A stretch of 32,674 nt of DNA, from positions 1-32,674 of the forward strand of contig NZ_JAAIJY010000034.1 in NCBI RefSeq assembly GCF_011752065.1. The letters run 5' to 3'. Positions 7,193 through 14,683 of this stretch are shown here, piece after piece (within the stretch, counting starts at the first letter, position 1; the number at the start of each line of letters is the position of its first letter). The notes under the pieces are model-generated. The model saw only the letters and a program-made list of their open reading frames with translations, did no database searches and had not been told where the DNA came from. This DNA comes from Actinomyces sp. ZJ308. GTDB lineage: Bacteria > Actinomycetota > Actinomycetes > Actinomycetales > Actinomycetaceae. Both the position numbers and the translations under genes were made by a program.

Positions 7193-7331
7193 ACGGGCCG
7201 GGGGTCGGGGACGCACTGGTGCTGGCTCCCGCGCGGGTGCTGTCCGGGGCCCGGGGGTGGTGCTGGCGCCACCGGGTGGTGCGTATGCGACCGGGGGTGA
7301 GGTGGGGCTAGCCGGAAGGGAGAACGGGGGC

Positions 7332-7375
7332 GGGCACCAGTGTGACGCCGGTCAATGACGAGTGAACTGGTGCCC
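7332..7375. promoter_or_regulatory. Inverted repeat abutting a start codon
   Basis: GGGCACCAGT (7332-7341) and ACTGGTGCCC (7366-7375) are perfect 10-bp inverted arms 24 bp apart. The second arm ends one base before the ATG at 7376. It could be an operator for a dimeric regulator or an mRNA hairpin controlling the start of the membrane protein. Confidence 0.45.
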
Positions 7376-7939
7376 ATGATCCGAGTTCCGTTCCACCCGT
7401 CCCTGTCTCACGCAGCCGTTGCCTGCGACGTCGCCCCCGCCCGCGCGCAACCGGCCCGGACGCCTAACCGCTTCCAGGCCGCTTCCGGTGCTGAGACGGC
7501 TGAGATGGTCGGTCCGGCCCCCGGCGGTTCGACGCTGCCCGCGGGCTCCGACGAGGCGCTGGTTCGTGAACGACGTCGGGACTATGCGCGCTGGTACGTG
7601 GCGGTGGGCGCCGAGGCCGTGGTGCTGGCACTGCTGATCGTCGTCGTCGGGCGGCAGCTGTGGCCGGTGCTGGGGGCCGCCGCGCCGGATGGGGCAGAGG
7701 CCGCCTGGGTGCACGACCTGCTGGTCGAGGCGCGCGGGCTGCTCGCCAGGGTCAACGACACCGACGTGTGGACCTGGGTGGCGTCAGTCCTGGCCTGGCT
7801 GCTGACGGTCACGGGCCCCTGGCTGAGGAGGCCGGCCGCGCGGTGGAGCCTTCCGGCCGCCGTGGTGGGTGGTCGGTCGACGCCCGTTGTCGTCTGGCTC
7901 GTCGTGGCGGCGCTCCCGGGACTCTGGGGGTGGTCATGA
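7376..7939 (+). CDS. Small membrane protein, unrecognised
   Basis: About 187 residues from this start. The first 45 are Ala/Pro-rich and may not be translated; other possible starts are the ATG at 7355 and the ATG at 7505. Conserved-looking sequence begins near ALVRERRRDYARWYVAVGAE. It contains three membrane segments: AVVLALLIVVVGRQLWPVL, VWTWVASVLAWLLTVTGPWL and STPVVVWLVVAALPGLWGW. A short cytoplasmic helix, VHDLLVEARGLLARV, lies between the first two. No clear Shine-Dalgarno sequence is seen. It is divergent from the kinase operon and might share its control, but no family is recognised. Confidence 0.6.
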   Translation: MIRVPFHPSLSHAAVACDVAPARAQPARTPNRFQAASGAETAEMVGPAPGGSTLPAGSDEALVRERRRDYARWYVAVGAEAVVLALLIVVVGRQLWPVLGAAAPDGAEAAWVHDLLVEARGLLARVNDTDVWTWVASVLAWLLTVTGPWLRRPAARWSLPAAVVGGRSTPVVVWLVVAALPGLWGWS

Positions 7940-7993
7940 CGCACCGCCCGCGCCCCTCGCCGGGGCCGGTGCCGCCGGTGCCACTGCCGACGT

Positions 7994-8060
7994 CGAGCCG
8001 GGCACTTCTCGCGTAGCCCTGCAGAAATTCTGCCCGGTTACGCGAGAAGTGCCCGGCTCG
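7994..8060. repeat. Perfect 22-bp palindromic element related to the GGGGACA family core
   Basis: Arms at 7994-8015 and 8039-8060 are perfect inverted copies (CGAGCCGGGCACTTCTCGCG plus TA). The 23-nt middle contains GCAGAAATTCTGCCCGGT. The middle plus TACGCG resembles the core of the GGGGACA elements (GAAATCCTGCACCCGTACGCG). The arms are entirely different in sequence yet fully paired. It lies between the membrane-protein gene and the aldo/keto reductase promoter. It could act as a terminator, but no T run follows. Confidence 0.75.
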
Positions 8061-8126
8061 GTGCCGTGAGGCCCGGCCGCCCGTCCGGCCCTACCGACAC
8101 ACCCGTTGGGCCGGGCGCGAAAGGCC

Positions 8127-8157
8127 CTGACACCGCGCCGCCCCGCGGGGCTAGGTT
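8127..8157 (+). promoter_or_regulatory. Candidate promoter of the aldo/keto reductase gene
   Basis: CTGACA (8127-8132) and TAGGTT (8152-8157) are 19 bp apart. Transcription near 8164 gives a leader of about 27 nt carrying AAGGAGAA before the ATG. Confidence 0.4.
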
Positions 8158-8190
8158 GACGCCACCAACCGCTCAGTTCAAGGAGAACTC

Positions 8191-9054
8191 ATGACCGACG
8201 GCTCCGTCCCCACCATCACGCTCAACAACGGCATCGACATCCCCCAGATCGGCTACGGCGTCTTCCAGACCCCGCCGGACGAGACCGAGCAGGCCGTGCT
8301 CGAGGCCTTCGAGGTCGGCTACCGCCACGTCGACACCGCCCAGGCCTACCAGAACGAGGAGGGCGTGGGCGCCGCCGTCGCCGCCTCCGGGCTGCCCCGC
8401 GAGGACGTCTTCCTGACCACCAAGGTGTGGATCTCCAACGCCGGAGACGAGCGTGCCGCCCGCTCCATCGACGGCTCGCTGCGCCGCCTGGGCACCGACT
8501 ACATCGACCTGCTCCTGGTCCACCAGCCCTTCGGCGACTACTACGGCACCTACCGTGCCATGGAGAAGGCCCTGGCCGACGGCAAGGTGCGCGCCATCGG
8601 CGTCTCCAACTTCTTCCCCGACCGCTTCGTGGATCTGGCGCGGCACGTCGAGGTGCCCCCGGCCGTCAACCAGATGGAGACCCACGTCTTCAACCAGCAG
8701 GCCGACACCCGCACCTGGTACGCCAAGTTCGGCACCGCCCTGGAGTCCTGGGGCCCGCTGGCCCAGGGGCGCAACAACATCTTCACCCACCCGGTGCTCA
8801 GCGCCGTCGGCGAGAAGTACGGCAAGAGCGCCGCCCAGGTGGCGCTGCGCTACCTCATCCAGCTCGACATCATCGTCATCCCCAAGTCCGTGCACCGCGA
8901 GCGCATGATCACCAACCTCGACGTCACCGACTTCCGGCTCGACGACGCCGACATGCAGGCCATCGCGGCCCTCGATGAGGGGCGGGGCTTCGTCGACCTC
9001 TACGATCCCGCGTTCCAGGAGATGCTCGCTGCCCACACGATCGAGGAGGACTGA
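8191..9054 (+). CDS. Aldo/keto reductase (2,5-diketo-D-gluconate reductase-like)
   Basis: The 287-residue length is typical of the AKR superfamily. These are NADPH-dependent reductases of aldehydes and ketones, folded as a TIM barrel, in the cytosol. The catalytic tetrad is visible: Asp48 and Tyr53 in GYRHVDTAQAYQNE, Lys78 in TTKVW and His111 in LLLVHQPF. The cofactor-binding C-terminus includes IPKSVHRERMITNLDVTDFR. The ribosome binding site AAGGAGAACTC precedes the ATG. It is a single gene and converges on the transporter gene, with a palindromic element between them. The actual substrate cannot be told from sequence. Confidence 0.95.
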   Translation: MTDGSVPTITLNNGIDIPQIGYGVFQTPPDETEQAVLEAFEVGYRHVDTAQAYQNEEGVGAAVAASGLPREDVFLTTKVWISNAGDERAARSIDGSLRRLGTDYIDLLLVHQPFGDYYGTYRAMEKALADGKVRAIGVSNFFPDRFVDLARHVEVPPAVNQMETHVFNQQADTRTWYAKFGTALESWGPLAQGRNNIFTHPVLSAVGEKYGKSAAQVALRYLIQLDIIVIPKSVHRERMITNLDVTDFRLDDADMQAIAALDEGRGFVDLYDPAFQEMLAAHTIEED

Positions 9055-9093
9055 CTCTCCCGGGCGCCGCCCGGCCGCTCCCCGCCTCCGGCC

Positions 9094-9171
9094 GGGGACA
9101 TTCGACGCCGTCGGGGACGGAAATCCTGTCCCCGTACGCGTGGGATGTCCCCGGCCGCGCAGGATGTCCCC
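9094..9171. repeat. Periodic palindromic intergenic element, GGGGACA type, copy 3 (2+2 units)
   Basis: Direct units start at 9094 and 9113 (19 bp apart). Inverted ATGTCCCC units end at 9152 and 9171 (19 bp apart). The 40-bp core at 9113-9152 contains GAAATCCTGTCCCCGTACGCG. This is the most symmetrical copy. It sits between two converging genes and could serve both as a terminator region. Confidence 0.8.
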
Positions 9172-9209
9172 GCCGGCGGAGCTGTCAGGTCCGGGGAGCC
9201 GTCAGTTTC

Positions 9210-11447
9210 TCAGAGCCGGCGGGAGAACCGGGACTCGGTCTTCTCGGAGGTGCCCACGTACTCCAGCCAGCGCTCGTAGTGGTCGAGCACGTCGTGGGCC
9301 ACCTGGTCGGAGTTCCAGTCGACGACGTCGTAGCCCTGGCCGCCGCTGTGCGGGCGCACCTCGAGGCGCACCGTGAGGTCGTCGGCCTCGTGGACGGCGA
9401 ACCCGTAGGCGGGCACGGGTGTGACCACCATGCGCACCACGTAGCGGAAGGAGTCGATGGAGCTGGACTGCTCCTCATCGCTGTCGGTGGCCGGGTCGGA
9501 GGAGACGACCAGGCTGGCCCGCCCCAGGAAGGTGCGCTCGTCGTCGGGGTCCTGCGCCTCGGGGCCCTCGACGAAGACCTCGGCGGAGACGTTCTCCTTG
9601 CGCAGCTCGGTGGCCACCGCCTCCAGGGCCGGCACGATGCGCCGCTCCATGGCGTGGCCGGCCTCGTCGGGGGACACGGAGTTGAGGGTGTGCGCCAGGC
9701 GCTCGCGCCAGGGCGTCTGCTCCAGGCCCGCGGCCGAGCCGTTGAATCCGAGGGCACGGTTGCTGTTGGCCACGGACAGCGCCTGGTTGTGGGTGTCCTC
9801 GGTGCTCAGGGCCCGCCACAGCGTGTACATGATGAGGATGAGCACCCCGGAGAAGGGCAGCGCCATGACGATCGTGGCCTGCTGAAGAATGGGGATGCCA
9901 CCGGCCACGAGCATCGCGATGGTCAGGATCCCGGTCAGGGTGGCCCAGAAGATCCGCAGCCACGGGGCGGCGTCCTGGCGCGCCGAGCGGATGCGGCTGG
10001 AGAGGTTGGCCATGACCAGGGCGCCGGAGTCGGCGCTGGTGACGTAGAAGAGGATGCCGATGAACAGGGCCAGGGCGATGAGGATCTTCTGACCCGGCAG
10101 GTGCTCGAGCATCCAGTACAGGCCCTGCTCGGGCTGGTTCAGGGTGATGTCTCGGAACTCGCCGTTGCCGCGGATGACCAGGTCGAGGGCGTGGTTGCCG
10201 AAGATGGCCACCCACATGAGGATGTAGCAGAAGGGCAGCAGGAGGCTTCCGAGCACGAACTGGCGGATGGTGCGGCCGCGCGAGATGCGGGCCAGGAACA
10301 TGCCCACGAAGGCCGCCCAGGCGATCCACCAGGCCCAGAAGAACAGGGTCCAGGCGTTGAGCCACGCGTCGGGCCGGTTGTAGGCGTAGGTCTCCAGCGT
10401 CAGCAGCGGGAAACGGGTGAAGAAGTCGCCGATGGAGCCCACGAGGGCATCGATGAGGAAGGCGGCGTCGCCGGTGATGAGCACCCACAGGGCCAGGCCG
10501 ATGGCCAGCAGCACGTTGATCGTGGACAGGACGCGCACCCCGCGGTCGACGCCGGAGACGGCCGAGACCGTCGCCATGATGACGGCCAGGGCGGTCAGCC
10601 CGATCTGGGTGGGGAAGCCCTGCGGCAGCCCGAGCAGGATGTTGAGGGCGACATTGAGCTGGACGACGCCGACCCCCAGGGAGGCCGCGATGCCGAAGAC
10701 TCCGCCGACCAGGGCCGCGGCGTCGACGATGTCGCCGATGACGCCCTCGGTGTGCCGGCCCAGCAGCGGACGCAGGGTGGAGCGCAGCGTGAGCGTGTCG
10801 CGGCGTCGGTAGGCGAAGTAGGCCATGGACAGGCCCACCAGCGCGTAGAGGCCCCAGCCGGAGATGCCGTAGTGGAACAGTGACAGGACGATCGCGTCGC
10901 GGGCGGCCTGGATGGTCTGGCCGTCGCCGGTGGGCGGGTTCATGTACTGGTCGACCGGCTCGGCCACGGCGAAGAACAGGATCTCGGTGCCGATGCCGGC
11001 GGCGAAGAGCATGGCCGTCCAGGCGAAGGTGGAGAAGTCCGGCGTCGAGTTGTCCGGCCCCAGACGTATCCGCCCGAACCGGGAGAAGGCCAGGGCCAGG
11101 ATGAAGACGAGCGCGGCCGTGATGAGGAGGATGTAGAAGGACCCGAACCACCGGCTCGTCCAGGTCACGGCCGCACCGAAGGCGCCTTTGACGACCTCGG
11201 GCGCGACGATCGCGGCCAGGGCGACCACGGTGATGATGGTGGCCGACACGAAGAAGACGACCGGGTTGAAGAGCTGCTTCTCGGACGTCCTGCCCTGCAG
11301 TGCGCCGAGCAGGGTGCCGGACTCGGGCCCGGTCTGCGTCTCGGGCGGTGAGGCGTGGTCCGACGGCGGGGTCGGCTGGGCTGAGCCGTCTGAGGGTCCG
11401 TCTGTTGCTGGCTCGCTCTGCTCGCTCGATTCGGGGGACCGGCTCAC
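9210..11447 (-). CDS. betT: BCCT-family choline/betaine transporter, BetT-like
   Basis: 745 residues. It imports choline, betaine or a related quaternary amine across the plasma membrane for osmoprotection. A Ser/Pro/Glu-rich N-terminal tail of about 55 residues is followed by about twelve membrane helices. The substrate-region motif GIGTEILFFAVAEPVDQYMN (151-170) and the tryptophan-rich family signature WAWWIAWAAFVGMFLARISR are present. QTIQAARDAIVLSLFHYG and the roughly 170-residue cytoplasmic C-terminal domain match the BetT branch rather than BetP. That domain senses osmotic state in the family. Translation starts at a GTG with GGAGCAGG upstream. It is a single gene; the 354-bp upstream gap is shared with divergent tadA. 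The symbol is by similarity; the substrate is not proven. Confidence 0.9.
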   Translation of the reverse strand: MSRSPESSEQSEPATDGPSDGSAQPTPPSDHASPPETQTGPESGTLLGALQGRTSEKQLFNPVVFFVSATIITVVALAAIVAPEVVKGAFGAAVTWTSRWFGSFYILLITAALVFILALAFSRFGRIRLGPDNSTPDFSTFAWTAMLFAAGIGTEILFFAVAEPVDQYMNPPTGDGQTIQAARDAIVLSLFHYGISGWGLYALVGLSMAYFAYRRRDTLTLRSTLRPLLGRHTEGVIGDIVDAAALVGGVFGIAASLGVGVVQLNVALNILLGLPQGFPTQIGLTALAVIMATVSAVSGVDRGVRVLSTINVLLAIGLALWVLITGDAAFLIDALVGSIGDFFTRFPLLTLETYAYNRPDAWLNAWTLFFWAWWIAWAAFVGMFLARISRGRTIRQFVLGSLLLPFCYILMWVAIFGNHALDLVIRGNGEFRDITLNQPEQGLYWMLEHLPGQKILIALALFIGILFYVTSADSGALVMANLSSRIRSARQDAAPWLRIFWATLTGILTIAMLVAGGIPILQQATIVMALPFSGVLILIMYTLWRALSTEDTHNQALSVANSNRALGFNGSAAGLEQTPWRERLAHTLNSVSPDEAGHAMERRIVPALEAVATELRKENVSAEVFVEGPEAQDPDDERTFLGRASLVVSSDPATDSDEEQSSSIDSFRYVVRMVVTPVPAYGFAVHEADDLTVRLEVRPHSGGQGYDVVDWNSDQVAHDVLDHYERWLEYVGTSEKTESRFSRRL

Positions 11448-11801
11448 CGACCTGCTCCGTTCTTCATGGGGACTTGCTGCGTGCTGGAATGAGGGGACAC
11501 GGGTGGACGTGGGGAGCTGCCACGATACGGCAGGACCGGGCCTTGGCCCAGGGACGAGTGTCTCGTGTGGAGCCTATAACGGAGATCATGCATTCGTTAT
11601 GTATTTCCTCCGACGTCCTCCGTCGACGTCGGATACGTGGGGGCGCCTTCCCGGCGTGCGGGGCCCGATCGCGTCCGGTGACTCTGGCGAGTCCGGGTGA
11701 GTCTCGGCGAGCTGAGATGGCGCGGATCGAGCTGAGATGGACGGGTATGAGGCGAGGGCGGTTGTCCCGTCGCTCGCCGCCGGGTCTGTCATTCTTGGGC
11801 T
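11448..11801. other. Divergent intergenic region between the BCCT gene and tadA, with a 20-bp-step direct repeat
   Basis: No gene is seen in these 354 bp. CGAGCTGAGATGG occurs at 11708-11720 and again exactly 20 bp later at 11728-11740. An AT-rich stretch (11573-11610) holds TATAGG on the minus strand (11573-11578), a possible -10 for the transporter with a leader of about 120 nt. CATTCT (11790-11795) ends six bases before the tadA GTG and may be its leaderless -10 box. Confidence 0.5.
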
Positions 11802-12356
11802 GTGACGTCTTCACCCTCTGCGCAGTCGCCGGCCTCCTCCGCCACCGGGCCCGACGTCGGCGCGCTCGGTGGGCGGGCGGACGTTGCCGGCACCCGGACC
11901 GGCGCCTCCGTCCTGGACGCCGCGATGGTCCGGGCCCTGGAGCAGGCCCGCTCGGCGGGCGAGGCGGGGGAGGTGCCGGTGGGCGCCGTCGTCCTCTCGC
12001 CGGACGGGACCGTCCTGGCCCAGGCCGCCAACGCCCGCGAGGCCGAGCACGACCCGACGGCGCACGCCGAGATCCGTGCCCTGCGCGCCGCCGGTGCGGC
12101 CCTGGGCGACTCCCACCTGGACGGCTGCACGCTCGTGGTCACCCTCGAACCGTGCACCATGTGCGCCGGCGCCATCGTCCTGGCCCGCGTGGCCCGGCTG
12201 GTGCTGGGGGCCTGGGAGCCCCGGACCGGCGCCTGCGGCTCGGTGCGCGACGTCGTGCGCGACGCCCGCGCCAACCACCAGGTCGAGGTGCGCGCCGGCC
12301 TGCGCGCCCAGGAGTCCCAGGCCCTCCTGACCGCCTTCTTCGCCGACCGCCGCTGA
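11802..12356 (+). CDS. tadA: tRNA-specific adenosine deaminase
   Basis: The 184-residue protein converts A34 to inosine in the tRNA-Arg(ACG) anticodon. The zinc site is complete: His88 and catalytic Glu90 in PTAHAEI, Cys118 and Cys121 in LEPCTMCAGA. ACGSVRDVVRDARANHQVEV is the family's C-terminal block. The first 40 residues are an Ala/Ser/Gly-rich extension absent from most relatives. An alternative ATG at 11925 would give the usual length. The upstream GTG at 11802 is supported by CATTCT six bases before it, although translation may be weak. Downstream comes the acetyltransferase gene, 66 bases away, possibly co-transcribed. Confidence 0.95.
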   Translation: MTSSPSAQSPASSATGPDVGALGGRADVAGTRTGASVLDAAMVRALEQARSAGEAGEVPVGAVVLSPDGTVLAQAANAREAEHDPTAHAEIRALRAAGAALGDSHLDGCTLVVTLEPCTMCAGAIVLARVARLVLGAWEPRTGACGSVRDVVRDARANHQVEVRAGLRAQESQALLTAFFADRR

Positions 12357-12422
12357 GGGGCGACGTCGATCACCGATACCGACCGCGCAATGCCACCACC
12401 CAGTAGTCCCAGGAGAGACACC

Positions 12423-13031
12423 ATGGACCTTTCCGAGTTCCTCGACCTCATGGCCGCCGGCGAACCGGTCCCGCCGACCAGCGAGGCGCACGGCGTCATG
12501 ATCGAGGTCGGCGAGCGCGCCCGCCGCATCACGGCACGGATCAACGGCGGGTACCGCACCGGCGAGGAGATCGCCGAGCTCGTGGGGGAGCTGATCGGCT
12601 CGCCGGTGCCCGAGGGCTTCCGGCTCTTCCCGCCCTTCACCACCGACTTCGGGGCCAACATCCACCTCGGACGGGGCGTCTTCATCAACTCCGGCTGCCG
12701 GTTCCAGGACCAGGGCGGCATCTGGATCGGCAACCGCTGCTTCATCGGCCACAACGTCGTCATGGCCACCCTCAACCACGAGCTGGCCGTGGAGCGCCGC
12801 AGCACCGTAGTGCCGGCTCCCATCGTGCTCGGCGACGACGTGTGGATCGGTGCGAGCGTCACCATCACCGCCGGGGTCACGATCAGTGAGGGCGCCGTCG
12901 TCGCCGCGGGCGCGGTGGTCACCAGGGACGTTCCCCCGCGCACGGTCGTGGGCGGCGTGCCGGCCAAGATCATCCGTCCCATCGAGGAGGGTACTGAGGA
13001 GGACGGTGAGGCCGGCGGCGCCGGGAGCTGA
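12423..13031 (+). CDS. Sugar O-acetyltransferase (maltose/galactoside acetyltransferase family)
   Basis: 202 residues, the family's normal size. It transfers acetyl from acetyl-CoA to a sugar hydroxyl. An N-terminal helical cap ([14 protein letters not shown]) is followed by left-handed beta-helix hexapeptide repeats, for example [46 protein letters not shown] and [14 protein letters not shown]. The catalytic His119 is in TLNHE, and [13 protein letters not shown] is the standard C-terminus. The ATG at 12423 follows CAGGAGAGACACC, so the eleven upstream in-frame residues are not used. The acceptor sugar cannot be told from sequence. The bases after its stop repeat those after the tadA stop. 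Confidence 0.93.
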   Translation: MDLSEFLDLMAAGEPVPPTSEAHGVMIEVGERARRITARINGGYRTGEEIAELVGELIGSPVPEGFRLFPPFTTDFGANIHLGRGVFINSGCRFQDQGGIWIGNRCFIGHNVVMATLNHELAVERRSTVVPAPIVLGDDVWIGASVTITAGVTISEGAVVAAGAVVTRDVPPRTVVGGVPAKIIRPIEEGTEEDGEAGGAGS

Positions 13032-13110
13032 GGGGCGACGTCGGCCGTGACTGATACCGCAGGACGCCGCGTTGGGGCCCGGGCCGCCGCCCGTGTACCC
13101 TCGTGGGCGA

Positions 13111-13199
13111 GGTAGCGTGTCCGAGCGGCCGAAGGTGCAGATCTCGAAAGTCTGTGTGGTTCATAGCCACCCTGGGTTCGAATCCCAGCGCTACCGCCA
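13111..13199 (+). tRNA. tRNA-Ser (anticodon CGA)
   Basis: The acceptor arms GGTAGCG and CGCTACC pair perfectly. The anticodon stem CAGAT/GTCTG encloses the loop CTCGAAA, giving anticodon CGA, which reads UCG. A long variable arm, typical of serine tRNA, precedes the T arm CTGGGTTCGAATCCCAG. The 3' CCA is encoded. TTGGGG and TACCCT, 18 bp apart upstream, are a plausible promoter. Its 3' side is followed by a strong hairpin and then a lower-GC two-gene cassette. Confidence 0.96.
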
Positions 13200-13205
13200 C
13201 CACGG

Positions 13206-13247
13206 GAGGGCCCGCCGGCGCAGTCACGAGCTGCACGGCGGGCCCTC
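13206..13247 (+). terminator. Hairpin terminator after tRNA-Ser
   Basis: GAGGGCCCGCCG (13206-13217) and CGGCGGGCCCTC (13236-13247) are perfect 12-bp arms starting seven bases after the tRNA CCA. No T run follows, as is common in high-GC actinobacteria. Confidence 0.7.
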
Positions 13248-13408
13248 GCCGTCTCTGGTGCCGTCATGTTCGTCGAGGGCGCTCGGTGCAGTTGTGGTCG
13301 GGGTGGTTTATCCTGACTGGGACCTTTACCGGAGTGGTCTGTCAGTGGGGCCGGTTTGTGTCGTAGCGATGGGTTACATTGTGGGCACAACCATGGAAGG
13401 AGGCAGTC

Positions 13409-13621
13409 ATGTCCACCGCCCCTGTCTTGTCGCGTGAGGTCGTCAAGCACTTCTCGCAGGCTGAGCTTGAGGAGCGCGAGAGGGCTGTCACCAGTGAGCT
13501 CGAACGCCGGTTCGGTAGCGTCGATGCTGCGCTTGCCCAGGAGTACACCGGTGACTATCCGTCGGATGACCTTAAGCTGTTCTCCGAGTACCACAGCTTG
13601 ATGTTCCTTCTTGGCGAGTGA
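13409..13621 (+). CDS. Small helical protein (70 aa), first gene of a two-gene cassette, unrecognised
   Basis: Seventy residues starting MSTAPVLSREVVKHFSQAEL and ending EYHSLMFLLGE. The middle, EERERAVTSELERRFGSVDA, is strongly helical and charged. The ATG is well placed behind GGAAGGAGGCAGTC. TACATT (13375-13380) may be the -10 box. The stop overlaps the GTG start of the next gene by four bases (GTGA), so the two are translationally coupled. Its small size, its position and its partner recall an antitoxin or adaptor subunit, but I recognise no family. Base composition is less GC-rich than the neighbours. Confidence 0.7.
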   Translation: MSTAPVLSREVVKHFSQAELEERERAVTSELERRFGSVDAALAQEYTGDYPSDDLKLFSEYHSLMFLLGE

Positions 13622-14352
13622 ACGTCGGGATTGACGAGCAGACCCTCAGTTTCGCGGATGGTCTGACTCGTGCAGTGCGGGCAGTGTGCCCAGAGGCGCC
13701 CGAGTTCAGGGTCGACATCGCGGGAGAGGATCCCTGGAAGGCGGTTGTTCTTCCAAAAGAGAAGGCCCCCATCGTCTTGTCCATCGGTGGCAGGGAGCTC
13801 CTCGACCTGGTCGTGTCCTATCGATGCACGATGTCGACGCAGCACCCTTACATGCTCATTGAGAGCTCCACGTTCGGCCTGCGGCCCCATGGTGGAGGTG
13901 AGTGGCTTGCTCGCCTTGACTACCTGCACCGCCCTTCGGCGAGTGTTCCCTGCTCACACCTTCATGTTCACGCTCATCGCGACGCGTGGACCTTCATCAT
14001 GTCGCGGGATGGTCGGGGCAGTAAGCGAGAAACGGTCAAGCGGCGGGGACAGGCGGAGAAGGCTCCCCAGATCTCTGACATCCATTTCCCCGTCGGCGGC
14101 CCACGGCTGCGTCCCACGTTGGAGGACTTCCTCACGATGGCGATCGAGGATCTTGGGATTGACCATCCTGTCAATGCGCGCAAGGAGCTTGATCAGGCCC
14201 GCGCCCGATGGAGGATGGAGCAGACGAGGTCCATTGTTCGGTCGTCGAGTGATATTGCTGCAGATGTTCTCCGAGAGATGGGGTGGGTGGTCACTCCTCC
14301 TGAGAGCCATGACACGCAGAATCTTGCCCCGGAGTGGCTTGAGCGGTACTGA
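13618..14352 (+). CDS. Unrecognised 244-residue protein, second gene of the cassette
   Basis: The protein starts MNVGIDEQTLSFADGLTRAV at a GTG that overlaps the previous stop. Notable segments are VVSYRCTMSTQHPYMLIES, a beta-rich block ending GEWLARLDYLHRP, then the His-rich CSHLHVHAHRDAWTFIM, which looks like a metal-binding or catalytic motif, and a helical C-terminus with LDQARARWRMEQTRSIV. No membrane segment or signal peptide is seen. Codon choice is less GC-biased than in flanking genes. Together with the tRNA-Ser site immediately upstream this suggests acquisition by transfer. A toxin-like or defence role is conceivable but is inference only. Confidence 0.7.
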   Translation: MNVGIDEQTLSFADGLTRAVRAVCPEAPEFRVDIAGEDPWKAVVLPKEKAPIVLSIGGRELLDLVVSYRCTMSTQHPYMLIESSTFGLRPHGGGEWLARLDYLHRPSASVPCSHLHVHAHRDAWTFIMSRDGRGSKRETVKRRGQAEKAPQISDIHFPVGGPRLRPTLEDFLTMAIEDLGIDHPVNARKELDQARARWRMEQTRSIVRSSSDIAADVLREMGWVVTPPESHDTQNLAPEWLERY

Positions 14353-14357
14353 CGCTC

Positions 14358-14472
14358 GTACTGCACGAGGGTCGGGGACTACTGGGGGAGGTCCGGGTGT
14401 ACTCCACGAGAGTCCGGACCCCGTGCAGTGCGGCCGGCTCCCGGCCAGTGGGACCCGAGGCCCGTGCAGTAA
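14358..14472. repeat. Periodic palindromic intergenic element, ACTGCACGAG type, copy 1 (3+3 half-sites)
   Basis: Half-sites start at offsets 0, 21 and 41 (GTACTGCACGAG, CTACTGGGGGAG, GTACTCCACGAG). Inverted half-sites end at offsets 73, 93 and 114 (read inward on the other strand: GCACTGCACGGG, CCACTGGCCGGG, TTACTGCACGGG). Total length is 115 bp. The copy at 21585-21699 has exactly the same offsets. It starts six bases after the stop of the cassette gene. The rest of the 331-bp gap up to 14683 shows only the leaderless promoter of the next gene. Confidence 0.8.
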
Positions 14473-14671
14473 GGCCAGGGCCCAGGACCCGGGCCGCCGA
14501 CGGCGTCGGACCGGCCGGTTCCGGGCGGGCCCGGACGGCCTCGCGGCGTCCGGCGTCGAGCTGCTGCGTGCAACGCCGTGAAACAGGCTGCAATCCCAGA
14601 CGCGCCGGGACCTGCGCGCATATCAAGCGCGCTGAAAGCACTTGGTCCCTGGACTGGCCGACGCCGGGCTC

Positions 14672-14677
14672 TACCCT
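14672..14677 (+). promoter_or_regulatory. -10 element TACCCT for a leaderless mRNA
   Basis: TACCCT fits TANNNT and ends exactly six bases before the ATG at 14684. No Shine-Dalgarno sequence is present. Confidence 0.6.
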
Positions 14678-14683
14678 TGATCC

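Noticed and set aside
8173..9036. Long minus-strand open frame opposite the aldo/keto reductase
   Set aside because: It is an antisense shadow; the plus strand carries the complete AKR catalytic tetrad and a ribosome binding site.
9279..10883. Long plus-strand open frame opposite the BCCT transporter
   Set aside because: It is rich in Gly, Asp, His and Gln without any hydrophobic core, as expected from reading a GC-rich gene backwards. The minus-strand transporter has clear family motifs.
13111..14352. Integrated element with duplicated tRNA-Ser 3' end
   Set aside because: I looked for a second copy of the TTCGAATCCCAGCGCTACCG end downstream and saw none. No integrase gene is present, so transfer is suggested only by composition and position.
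13409..14352. Naming the cassette as a known toxin-antitoxin family
   Set aside because: Neither protein shows a motif I can assign with confidence; only the layout is similar.
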